Origin: Moniliella sp. 'wahieum'
Lineage: Eukaryota > Basidiomycota > Moniliellomycetes > Moniliellales > Moniliellaceae
DNA length: 64,000 bases
NCBI GenBank assembly: GCA_003971905.1
Contig: RSEE01000086.1
Location: forward strand, 62,001 to 126,000
Reading direction: 5' to 3'
Positions 48,508 to 58,195 of this stretch are shown piece after piece; the first letter of the stretch is position 1, and the number at the start of each line of letters is the position of its first letter. A program made the translations under genes and the position numbers. The notes below the pieces were generated by a model that made no database searches, was not told the origin of the DNA, and worked only from the letters and a program-made list of their open reading frames with translations.

Positions 48508-49944
48508 TTAGCTGCGCCCCGCCGTCCAGGGCTCGTGCAGCCGCGCGCGCGGGCGAGCATGCGAAGCGCGGGAGAACGAGGAGGCAGGCGCAGAAGCTGA
48601 AGACGAAGTGGGAGCTGAGGCCGAAGCAGAAGCAGAAGCAGAGGCCGTCGAGCGGAACAGCAGGGACATCATCCCGGCACCGAGCGCCATAGCCACGGCC
48701 CCAGGCGAGGGGAGGTAGTAGTAGCGCCGGTTTCCGAGCCGAAGGGGGCGGGCGGTCGTGGCTCGGAACGTCTTTGGGCGGTGGATCTGGGCAGGTATCC
48801 GGGCAGGCGTCCGGGCAGGCGTCCGGACGAGGATCTGGGCGGGGACACGACCGCGAGTGGAAAGGGAAGGAAAAGCGGCGAGCGAGGAAAGGGTGGTAGC
48901 ACCCCACGTCGTAGCTGGTCCCACTTTATCTTTGCCCCAGCGCAAGCCATCTTCGATGCTCGTCTTTGCGCGCGACGCGGCCGAGTGCAGCTTTCGACCG
49001 CGGGCCGATGCATCGTCGTACGCTGTGAGGAGGTAACTGAGACTCATCAGCACGCCCAGCGCCAGCAGCGCAGCCGAGCTCAGGCTCGCGGCAAACCCAA
49101 ATTGAAGCAACGGTTTGATCGAGTGGGAGAGCGGGGCGGGAGGACGCGGGAGCGCAGGATCAGTGTCAGTCCCGGGGGGACGAGGGGGCGCCGACGTGAA
49201 GCGATGCGTGCGGCGATGGTGCGTGCCTGGCTGGGGCGACGGTCGTTCCTGCGAGAAAGAGGTGCGACGGGTGGGAAGAGAGGTGGTGCGGGGAGGGGGA
49301 GGCGGGTAGGAGAGAGACTGCGAGAGCGAGTGCGAGTGCGAGTGCGAATGCGAATGCGAATGCGAGGGGGTCGCGGTTGAGGGTGCGAGTCCAGTGGCAA
49401 CGGTGCATGCAGAGGCGTGTCGACGGAAACCGGGCGGGAAGAGCGGCCGCGGGCAAGCTCCCAGTCGCTGCAGTCGGTCTGGCGAGGAGGGACGAAGGAG
49501 ATGGGGGTACTGGTGGTGCGAGAGCGGTGGTGGGCGCTGGAGTGCGCTCGTGGAAAGGGTGGGAGAGGGAGAGAAGAAGTGTCCTGCGCACGGGGGAAGA
49601 CGCACCCCGCTCTCTCGAATCAGAATCCGTGCCGAGCTGGAAGCTAGTGCGGAGGAGGGTGCTGCTGCGCGTCGGAGGCGGACGAGGATACGAGACGCGC
49701 GGGATCGCATCGGGGGGCGAGCGTCCCCCATCGGAGGGGAGACGTGGACGGGGTAGGTCCACTGGGTGGAGCTGGTGGAAGAAGCGGAAAAAAAGGTACG
49801 AGCCGAGTCGTAGCTGTTATGCCGGCGGTGCCCGCGCGCCGAGGCAGGCGCCGACGAAGCCGGCGGCACATGCGAACCATTCGCGGCATCGGTACCGACA
49901 AGGCGGGGCGTAGGCAGCGGCACGGGCAGCTCGGCGCTGGACAT
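48508..49944 (-). CDS. Hypothetical membrane protein with His-Ser repeats
   Basis: Unrecognised. From ATG 49944 it starts MSSAELPVPLPTPRLV, followed by a Ser-rich segment (RRHNSYDSARTFFSASS), an HSHSHSHS run encoded by GAATGC/GAGTGC hexamers at 49329-49372, a basic Ser/Pro-rich linker, and a hydrophobic segment LSSAALLALGVLMSLSYLLT (about 49.04 kb) flanked by AYDDASARGRKLHSAASRAK and a soluble RAKTSIEDGLRWGKDKVGP. An RTPARTPARIPAQI repeat (48.79-48.85 kb) and a second hydrophobic segment, GAVAMALGAGMMSLLF, lie near the C-terminus; the end is basic. One or two membrane segments with both termini Ser-rich suggest an organelle or ER membrane protein, but no function is inferred. An in-frame upstream ATG exists at 50208. 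Confidence 0.5.
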   Translation of the reverse strand: MSSAELPVPLPTPRLVGTDAANGSHVPPASSAPASARGHRRHNSYDSARTFFSASSTSSTQWTYPVHVSPPMGDARPPMRSRASRILVRLRRAAAPSSALASSSARILIRESGVRLPPCAGHFFSPSPTLSTSALQRPPPLSHHQYPHLLRPSSPDRLQRLGACPRPLFPPGFRRHASACTVATGLAPSTATPSHSHSHSHSHSHSLSQSLSYPPPPPRTTSLPTRRTSFSQERPSPQPGTHHRRTHRFTSAPPRPPGTDTDPALPRPPAPLSHSIKPLLQFGFAASLSSAALLALGVLMSLSYLLTAYDDASARGRKLHSAASRAKTSIEDGLRWGKDKVGPATTWGATTLSSLAAFPSLSTRGRVPAQILVRTPARTPARIPAQIHRPKTFRATTARPLRLGNRRYYYLPSPGAVAMALGAGMMSLLFRSTASASASASASAPTSSSASAPASSFSRASHARPRARLHEPWTAGRS

Positions 49945-51433
49945 CGCGTGGTGCTGCGCTTGGCGCAGCTCGGCGCGCGCAAAGAGCAGCTGCTCAGAGG
50001 GCGTGCTGGGGCGTTCGTAGAGAGGTGGGCATGGCCTAGATGCTGGGGGGAGGTGTTGCACAAGTGCAGACGCAAGGGCAGCCGGGCATGCAGATGGCGG
50101 TCGGCGGCGGAGCTGGACAGCGGAAGGAGGGAATGGCAGGCAGGAGACAGTGCGGGGGACGGGGTGGCGGGACGGTGCGCAAGAGGCAGCTGTGCGGTGT
50201 ATAACCAACCAGAGAGAGGCAGTCCTGGCCGGTGGCGGCGAAAGGAGGAATGAATAATCGGAGCTGGACAGTCGGGCGATTGAGCCACACTAGCCCTCTG
50301 CCGGGGGGGCGTGTTGGCCCCGCCGTTTTCACGCTGACACTCGGCCCTTTCCCCTCGGCCCGACGTCATCGATCCGTCATTAATCAGTGTGCGCGTCATC
50401 AATGGATCCTGCCGGGTGGGGGCGTGTGGGTGCTAGGGTGCATTATGAATGGAGCCAACACACGGCACAGTCGTGGGCAGCGGGTACGCAGGACGACCGC
50501 GGGGCGTACGGATGGGATACCTAGAGTACTCCACTGAGTCTCAGTACTCCGACTGAGTGCCTAGTGCTCCGAGTAATCGATCTGATCAAGATCATATCCA
50601 GGCCGCAGAGCGAATCGGATGGAATATGGAGCGCTGCGGACGGCTGGCGGCCGCGGTAGCTTTGGGTGCCTTCGACTGGCCACTTGCCTCTTGCCTGGTG
50701 TTGCCACCGGCCACCAGCCACTTGCCGCCGGCCCAACGCTTTCACAAATCGGCCCCAGCACACGTGAGACGCGTGACGCTCTTCCTCTCCTCTCCGCGGC
50801 CGCCCTCGCGCTACGTCGTGCCCTATCGATCCTATCTGCACCACCTGCTCCAGGCCAGTAACTAGTAACATGTAACACCCTCGACGTCTCAGCTCAGCAT
50901 GCGCCACAGCCATCAGAGACTGCCGCACAGGAGGATTCTACTGGTGCCGGCTACGTAGAACATCGTACTTACTAATGACTACCATGCGTAGGCACCGAGT
51001 CACCGGTCACCACCTCCCGTCTCGGGCGTCTCCAGCCTCCAGCATGCTTGCTTCTTTGTCCGGCCCCGGCCAACGACCCCGGCTGTCCGACGATCTCCTC
51101 CGAGCGGCAGAAGAAGCTCGCGAAGCGCGTCAACGTTCAACGTACATGGTGGACACAGAACAAAGAACGTGTAAACTCTACGATATGGCCAAGCTAACCG
51201 GAACCTTCCCCCCCGGCCTATAGTCCCGACTACCGGTGAAGACGTGACGCGTGACTGACTACCGGGGCACTCCCTGACTCGGGGTGATGGTGATGCTGGT
51301 TGGTCGCTCCAGGATATACTGTGTACACGACGTCCGGTAAAAGATCGATCAGATCCATACGTAGTACGTTGAACGTTGAACGTTGAGTCGGTGAGTCGGT
51401 GAGATCCGAGAGAGATCAATCTTCTATTACCAT
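49945..51433. other. Intergenic region
   Basis: About 1.5 kb. The proximal part is the upstream region of the membrane-protein gene. Includes CTGAGTCTCAGTACTCCGACTGAGT-type palindromic sequence near 50534-50560, a TATA-like box near 51311, and GTTGAACGTTGAACG copies at 51129-51142 and 51365-51386. No convincing gene. Confidence 0.4.
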
Positions 51434-51968
51434 ATGGCAGGACCCAAAGAATCCGCCAACAACCCTACTGCTCCCGACCTGAACCCTACTGCTCCCCCAC
51501 CTGCACGTGACGGGGGGGGGCTGCCGACTATCGGGCATATGACGGAGTCGCGTCGACGCGTCCCTCCACTCCCTTACAATGCCCCCCACCCGTACTCACC
51601 GCCGGTGCCCCCATTGCCGCACCAACGACCACACTGGCACACGGTGCCCCTTCAATCCACTCCCACGTTTGTGCCCCCACTGCCGTCGACCTGGCTACAA
51701 GGCTGCCGCGGAGCGGTGGAGCAAGGAGGAGATGTGGAAAGCAATTGGGGTCTTTGCGACAAAAATAAGGTGGGGGGGGAAGGACAAGAAGAGGGGGGCA
51801 GGACAAGAAGAGGGGGGGCAAAGGGGATTGGTGGTGGAAGGATGGAGCAGGATGGTCAATGCTCCAGAGGTGGCCGGCTCCATCCATTGTAACGTGAATT
51901 ACGTCGACCCTATACGCCGGCTGGAGGGTAGTAACGTGTCTGAAGCCTCCGGGGCTGAGCGACGGTAG
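51434..51968 (+). CDS. Small protein with a CCHC zinc knuckle (putative)
   Basis: Start MAGPKESANNPTAPDLNPTA; after a frame change near 51580 the sequence reads RRCPHCRTNDHTGTRCPFNP, an exact C-x2-C-x4-H-x4-C zinc knuckle, then LCPHCRRPGYKAAAERW (a partial second knuckle) and WSKEEMWKAIGVFATKIRWG, a Lys/Gly-rich run and an end at 51966-51968. CCHC knuckles bind single-stranded nucleic acid and occur in Gag proteins and cellular RNA-binding proteins. No reverse transcriptase or LTR is visible nearby. Short and in a repeat-containing region, so it may be a transposon remnant or a small cellular protein. Confidence 0.4.
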
Positions 51969-53531
51969 ATGCAGTGGAACGGACAGACACTTCCAGGTCT
52001 GAGGCATGGCAGTGGCTGTGAAAGGAACCCACGCGACACGCTGTGGTACGGAGAACCGACGCGGCTGATGGAAGGCTCGCGCGACTGGGCAGATGAAAAG
52101 ATAGAGTGCGACTTGGGAGCACTCGCGATCCTATGGATGAGCTGCAAAGCAGCCTTCAGACAGGCGTGAAGGCAAAGAGGTGAGCCACAAGTCTTCAGGC
52201 AACATCTCAATTGAAGGGAAGGAGACAGGAGAGAGAGAGGGGCATAAAGCGAGCAGGGCGCGCGCGCCTGCGAGCGAAACTCTTCCGCCCGGTTAAGTGA
52301 GCGTCACCGATGCACCGAGGGCCGTGCAAGGGAACCTCAGCACTCCCCTCCTACAGAAGCAAGCGGAGGCTGCGAAGGCACTAAGGATGTCATCCGATAG
52401 CACTTCCTCGTATTCCATGGGCAAGTTTCTTTAGCATGCTGAAGTCAGGCCCAGGCCTGAGGCGTAGCAACGTGCAACGCAGAGCTGCGCAACTCCTTCT
52501 CGCCAGTCCATCCTCTAGCCGCTAGAGACGTGTCCATTCTTCAATTGTCCAGACTACCCACAGTTGATCGTTGATGTACGCTCCCCCAGCCCCACCGACC
52601 ACCACCTCACACGCAAAACCAGCACCGTGTGGCCCATGCTGTGTCACCTGTGACAGGCATTACACTATTGGCTGAAAGAAGGGGGCTAGGGCGAAGCACT
52701 AGACTATGGGCGATCAATGGGTGCGCGATAAATCGGTCAAACCAGTGAGAAAGCCCAGAACCGCGGTTGTCCGTTAGCGCGTTAACGTTTAACGTTCAAC
52801 GTTCAACTGAGAACTACGCTACCAAGTAAGGACGATTGTACTGTGCAGGGTGGGAACAGTCAGAGATAGCTTCTGGTAAGTTACGGACGCTAGTACAACC
52901 TTTTGTGCAACAGAGAGAAGAGGAAGGAGGGGAATGATTAATGAGGGCGCGACGGCAACCAATCCGGGGCGGGGCGAGTCGCGGAACTATATAGCGAGTT
53001 CCTGCCAGCGACAGGGTACATGCAACATGGCCGATCTAGCCATCACACCAAGTGGTGCCACATGCCACCACACTCCAACACTGGCATCCACAATTCACAT
53101 CCCTGATCTTCAGCTTCAAGCTTCAAGCTCGACGGTTGAACGGTTGAACTGGACGTTGAAGTCGCTGGCGGTATAGATCTAGCTTAAACTTAACGCAACA
53201 GGAGGACGCGACAGGGCATAGGGTGGGTGCCTTTCATGCAGCGCATGGTGATTGGAGTGCCGAGAGCAGGTCCCAGGGCGATGAAAGGCTTGCGTTTACG
53301 CGTTACGCCGGGTGGAAGATGGAATGAGATCCACCATAACCCTTACCCTCCTCGGCATTGACTATTGAGGAAGAGAGGGATGGGATTTGCCTTTGGCCCA
53401 CATCATGTGATGCAGATGCATCCGGGCGAGTGATGCGGAGGGTCGTGGGTCGAGTGATGCAACCGTCAATGGCACAGGCGGAAGAAGGCGGAAGAAGCAT
53501 GACGAGCAGAAAAGAAGGATGGTAGGATGAA
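51969..53531. other. Intergenic, repeat-bearing, no gene
   Basis: About 1.6 kb without a recognisable gene. Contains GTTAACGTTTAACGTTCAACGTTCAA at 52781-52806 (written here across two 10-base blocks), CGGTTGAACGGTTGAAC at 53134-53150, and a CTATATAG box at 52988-52995 with an ATG 33 bp downstream starting a 49-codon frame of unknown meaning. Confidence 0.4.
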
Positions 53532-54450
53532 CTAGATTGGCTCGGAGGCAGAGCACCATCGCCCGGATGGCAATGGCGTTGAGGAGGCGGTCATGGGGTT
53601 CGCGCGGTACCATCTGTCCCGGTGGCAGCAGCTGTGGTTCCAACGCCAAGGCCAACGTCTCGACCGGGGGCAAGTGAGGTGGGCCAGGCGACAGCATCCA
53701 TCGCAGTGAGGTACCGATCGTCGTACCCTTTGCCATGCCCAACCGGCCTGCGTGGTGATCAAATGCCACGCCTGGCACGACGATTAGGTCCAGCCCTTGA
53801 CCAGTGCGCTGGGAAGCAGTGGGTCGTCCCTCTTTACCAGCTTGGGGCCGTCAAGGTGCACGGTGGGATGGGAATGAGCGCATAGTGTTCCCCGGTTCGC
53901 GGATCCCCCACTGTTGGGTTGGAGCGCATGAAATTCCTCCTCAGTGTGGATGTGAAGCATCCTCATTTCCCCCATCTTGTCCCCCGATCCAAACAGCGGC
54001 ACATGAGCCTCTTGCCTGTCGCAGCTACAGTCAGCGCTCAGCTCGCCCCCCCGAAACGGAAGCAGCAGCAAGTAGCAAGTAGCCAGTAGCAAGGAGTATG
54101 TAGCAAGAGGGGTTAGGGGGACGGAGAGTACGACCTTGCCCCAACGCCGCGCGGCACAGACTGTCGTGTACACTTCGCCTTGTCCATGTTGACGTAGATG
54201 CTGATGGCGTGGGCGGCCTTCCATAGAGGCGGGCCAAGACCAGTTGCTCGACCGTGGCGCTCTGGGCAGTAAGCTGCTCCTTGGTCATGGCATCCAGCGT
54301 GCGGGCCATGGACTTGCGCAGCGTGCGCTTCTGCTGCCGAAGCGAAGGAGGAGGGGCAGGCGAGGTGGCCGCATCAGCAGCCGAAGCGGTGGCCATGGTG
54401 CGCACCACACCGACGGCACCAGGCAGGGCAAAGGCACGCAGGGTAGGCAA
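53532..54450 (-). CDS. FAU1: 5-formyltetrahydrofolate cyclo-ligase (MTHFS), frameshifted
   Basis: Converts 5-formyl-THF plus ATP to 5,10-methenyl-THF, returning stored folate to one-carbon metabolism. The N-terminus from ATG 54450 (MPTLRAFALPGAVGVVRTMA) looks like a mitochondrial presequence; MATASAADA at 54396 is an in-frame alternative. Family blocks: SLRQQKRTLRKSMARTLDAM, WKAAHAISIYVNMDKGEVYT, WGK, an intron at 54025-54134, VPLFGSGDKMGEMRMLHIHT, then DLIVVPGVAFDHHAGRLG with the GKG/YDRY region garbled, and ETLALALEPQLLPPGQMVPR with EPHDRLLNAIAI. Frame changes lie near 54225, 54185 and 53780. The end near 53532 (SASEPI) is tentative because a neighbouring frame stays open to 53362. Confidence 0.82.
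54025..54134 (-). other. Intron in the cyclo-ligase gene
   Basis: Donor GTCGTACT after ARRWGK, acceptor CTGTAG before the exon encoding CDRQEAHVPLFG. It contains TGCTACTTGCTACTTGC-like direct repeats at about 54065-54100. Boundaries are less certain than for the other introns. Confidence 0.5.
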
Positions 54451-55682
54451 CGCGGGCGAGCATGCTCATCGAACCCACGGCTTGCGTGTGGCTGGCGCCT
54501 TACAGGTGGCTGAGAGAGCGGGGTGCGTACGTAAGCGGCATCGAGGGGAAGGGCCGTGCCTTATGTCATTTCACGTGCCCGCTGCTTGCTCACCTGGGCG
54601 ATGCGTGGCCCGTGCACAGCAACACCATGCCTCCGCGTGGGCCGCCAAGGCGACCAGGAACAGGCGGTGGCAGAAGCGAGCAGTGTGCCTTGCCCACTGG
54701 CCCCTTGTGCGCATGGCACCATCTCCATCAGGCAGCGGCAAAACTGGGCGCACACACGCATAATCCAACCCATTTCTTAGATACAAAAACACATCGTCGG
54801 GTAACCTTATTATATGCCAGCCTACTCGTGTTTATCCCCGGGAACAACGGCAGAAGACCCTATCAAGCAAACACGCACCTCACCTTTTCCGGCTACGAGC
54901 GGCGGCGAAGGATCGATGGATTGAGCAGATGATGGGGGCGGCAACACCAGACAAAAAAGGGAGCTGGGTGGGATGAGCTCTGCTGGGCTTTTGGCGTGCG
55001 GTCCAGTCCAAAGACCACATGCGTATGAAGCTTATTGAGTTCGCAGCCCAAATGGCCCCAAAGCCTTGCCCTGTTCACACCACACGATTGGCCGCACACA
55101 CCCGCACAGCCATCCTTAAGCCCCCGGCCGCCGCGCAGTGGCAAAACACACCCATCAGGGGGCGGCGAAGTGTATCTGGGTGGAAAAGCGCTATGAGATC
55201 GCAGTGCGGGTGGGAGGGCCGAGAGAGGAGCGGCTCATCTCATGCGTCGGTGCGTGGCGCGGAGTGGTGAACAGGCTCGCAGATCGCTTCGTCAACCCTT
55301 GCAGCGGCACACACACTCCCCAACTGGCCGCATCAGAGGGGAAGGCGGTGCTCTGGGCTGCCATGCGTCCTCGCGGCAACCCCTATGCCAAGGCGTTCGG
55401 CTGCCATGGGAGCAGATCCTGCTGCTTTTGTCTACTGTGCACCAGTGGCAGTGCGGTGCACTGGTGCTGGTGGTACCAAGGCGTAGATCCTGCCACTCCA
55501 TCTTCTTGCCCATTCATCCCAGTCTCGGTTCCCTCTCGTTTTTGTCGCGCCATGGCCAACAGCAGCATCGCCGTCCGAGTCCTTCCGTGGGGAGCCGGGC
55601 GCACCGGCCGGAGCTGCCGTATTCCCCTTGCGGCCGCACCCACGACCTCTGTGCCTTCGTTACCGGCCCAAGGCCTCCTCGT
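54451..55682. other. Intergenic region
   Basis: About 1.2 kb between divergent genes. Open frames are present (for example 55138-55686) but their composition is Cys/Trp-rich and unlike proteins here; no gene is called. A GTGCACCAGTGGCAGTGCGGTGCACTGG near-palindrome lies at 55437-55464. Confidence 0.4.
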
Positions 55683-57746
55683 ATGATCCTCTTCGTCCTC
55701 CTGCTTCTCTCTGTCTTTCTGCTCTTCGCATCGGCCAACGTGTGGCTCCGACGCCCCCCAGCGCAACACCGAGCGCCCAACATGCCCCCGTTTTCGATAC
55801 CAAACACAGCTGGCTCAAGCCTCGCAGCGGCCCCGTCTTCTGCGACACTGCGTCCCCGCCCTTGATACCACACTCACTGCTACCGCTACCAGCAGCCTCG
55901 ACTGGCGCGCCTCCATCCTTTCTTCCCTTTCAGCCGCTGCTTCGTCTTCCTTGCCGTCCCCATCTTCCACTGCGGTCTCTGCCACCGCCGTGTGCACTTC
56001 GGCTGCAACCGTCCTCGTCCGCTTCGCTCTCCTCTTCGGCTCTACCGTCCTTTGCTAGCAACAGTATTAGCTACATTGTCTCCTCTTCCTCTTCCTCAAC
56101 TGCAACCACCGCCGACACGGCGCAACCACGACGCTTCCGCGCCCAACTCGCTCACTACGCGGCCCGCCAACAAAACTGGCCTATCTGGTGGACGTCTGGC
56201 CGGAGTGCTGGTCGGATCGATCATAGGTGCCGTCTTACTCGGCGCCCTTCTCACGATAAGCCTGTTGTGGTGCTTACGCCGTCATCGACAGAGAAGCTCA
56301 CGCTCGCCGCGGCGACACCAGCCGAGGCCGACGTGGAGGGGACGCCGTCTGCGCGCGAAACTGTCCGCGCAGCAGAGAGGGGGGACGCAAGCCTCCTTCC
56401 CGAGCGGTGCATACCAACAAGCCCCTTCCAGTCTCGCCGTGCCCTCGTTGGACCCTCCGACGGGACGCGGCCATCTTCTTGCCATCCGCTCCTGCGACGC
56501 CGTCCACAGCAGAAGACGATGCACGGCAGCGTCCTCGCCTCTGCACACCCTCCCCCCTTCCCCGCACACAGCACCACGCCACCCAACGCCCCCGCCTCCC
56601 ACCCGCACCCGCCTATGCCCACGCCCATGCCCACGCCCACGCCACTCGAAAGCCCACCTCCTCCTCGTCCCAGCCCACTGCCTGCCTCTTCCCCCTCCGC
56701 GCACCGCCCCCGCCCCCGCACCAGCCTCGCACCCCGCGCACACCACCTTCCCCCACGCGCCTAGCCAACGGGGACACATCTGTCTCCTCGTCGCTTGCTA
56801 CCCTTGACCCGACCTCGCACCTGTCCCATTCCATTCCCATTCCCCTTGGCCCCGTCCCACCTCTCTCTCCTGTGCAGCAAGCACCTCATCCGGCGATACT
56901 GCTGTGCCCCCTGCGGGCATGTGGGTGGGCCTACGCCCGCCCACCCCTCGCCCGCTGCCCTCCCCACCCCACGGATGCAGGACGGTGCCCACGCCCATTC
57001 CTACGGACCCCCGACCGCGTACACCCCCGCCGACTGCTGAGCCAGAGTGCCGCCCGAGCGGACCTCCCAACGGGCCGGGTGCTAGTTCCGGGCCCACCTC
57101 ACCCACGGTCTCGTCTCGCCCACTGGGTCCGACCTGCCCATCTCTTCGCCCGGTACGACGGTGGGGGAAGTCAGAGACGTGTACAGTGGTCAACTGATTC
57201 GCGGCCGGAGCAAAGTGGTGGCCGTGTACCATTACGCAGCCCAGTTGCCCGATGAGTTGACCTCCACCGCGGAGAGGTGGTGACGGTGTTACGGCTGTAC
57301 GACGATGGGTGGGCGTTGGGCCAGACGGCTGCGGGCCGGCGGCGGTGGTGGGACGAGGTACGCCGGTTCGGTAGTTCCACCAACCGCCCCACCATCATCG
57401 GCAGCATCAGCACCAGCAGCAGGACCTGGACCTGGACCGAACGGGAGCGTTCCCACTCGTGTGTTACCTTGCTCGTCCCTTGTCGGCTACGAGCACAGGA
57501 ACAGGAGGAGGCAATGGAGCTGCGCTGTTGCTGCGCGCGAATGCGAATGCGAATGCGAATGCGAATGCGAATGCGAATGCGAATGCGAATGCGATGCGGG
57601 AGGACAACAGCTATCTACGCTTGGGTCCACGCCAGGTACTTTGCTTCTGGCGAGCCTCGCGGCCGCCGTCGCGGCCGACCTTGGCCCGTGCGCCCGGCGG
57701 CTCGGCAATTCTCGAAGCCGAAGAAGGCACCGAAAGCTCGTCGTAG
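55683..57746 (+). CDS. Fus1-like single-pass membrane protein with cytoplasmic SH3 domain
   Basis: ATG 55683 opens a clear signal peptide, MILFVLLLLSVFLLFASA, then a Ser/Thr/Pro-rich outer region (SSLDWRASILSSLSAAASSS, SNSISYIVSSSSSSTATT). A transmembrane helix at about 56.2 kb, LAGVLVGSIIGAVLLGALLT then ISLLWCLRRHRQR, is followed by a Pro/Ser-rich basic cytosolic linker and an SH3 domain at 57.2-57.35 kb: KVVAVYHYAAQLPDELTLHR, GEVVTVLRLYDDGWALGQTA. The layout (secretory, Ser/Thr-rich outside, one TM, SH3 at the C-terminal side) is that of yeast Fus1, used in mating-cell fusion; osmosensor Sho1 has four TMs and is excluded. Past the SH3, a (GCGAAT)9 tract encodes Asn-Ala repeats and the end is EAEEGTESSS. 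The frame changes several times. Confidence 0.68.
57538..57593. repeat. (GCGAAT)9 hexanucleotide repeat
   Basis: Nine near-perfect GCGAAT copies in the Fus1-like gene, reading as NANANA in the favoured frame. A related GAGTGC/GAATGC run sits at 49329-49372 in another gene. Confidence 0.85.
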
Positions 57747-58195
57747 CAACCACACCCGTTTCTTCGCTACCATCCTGCGCTCTTACGCTCTTGCGTTCTT
57801 CTTGGCGTTGCCTCTCGTCTAACCGGGGTTGGTATATTGTATCTTATCCACTCGTTCGCTTATCGGAGGCCTGCGGGAGGAAGCTCTCCTGCCCACCACC
57901 CACCACCGACTACCCACTACCCACTACCCACATTATCCCTCACCCCGCTCGATCGTTACCGTGCGCCCGACTATAGATCTTGTTGACGTGGTTCGGGGAC
58001 TCGGCTCGTGCGTTTCCTACCGCCCAGTCGCTATAGAGTCGAGGCCCAGGTCCCGCTTGCCCCTATGAATGATCCATTGGTGAAGCGGTGGGTGGTGCCA
58101 GGGACGAGGGGATGGGGATAGGGTGCGTATAACAAGACAAGACACAGGGCAAGAACGCCTGCACCGTAGAAGGGTTATAACCGCTACTAGTTAGG
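57747..58195. other. Convergent intergenic region
   Basis: 3' UTR space between the Fus1-like gene (+) and the TRIP4-like gene (-). Holds a CCCACTACCCACTACCCAC repeat at about 57893-57930 and TATAGAT / TATAGAG words near 57973 and 58032. No gene recognised. Confidence 0.4.

Noticed and set aside
51969-53531. Retrotransposon body next to the CCHC ORF
   Set aside because: No reverse transcriptase, RNase H or integrase motif was found in any frame and no LTR pair is visible.
55138-55686. 182-codon ORF upstream of the Fus1-like gene
   Set aside because: Cys/Trp-rich and without domain-like segments; it overlaps the promoter and start of the Fus1-like gene in another frame.
57538-57593. CRISPR-like direct repeats
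   Set aside because: Repeats are contiguous 6-mers with no spacers; a microsatellite in a eukaryotic gene.
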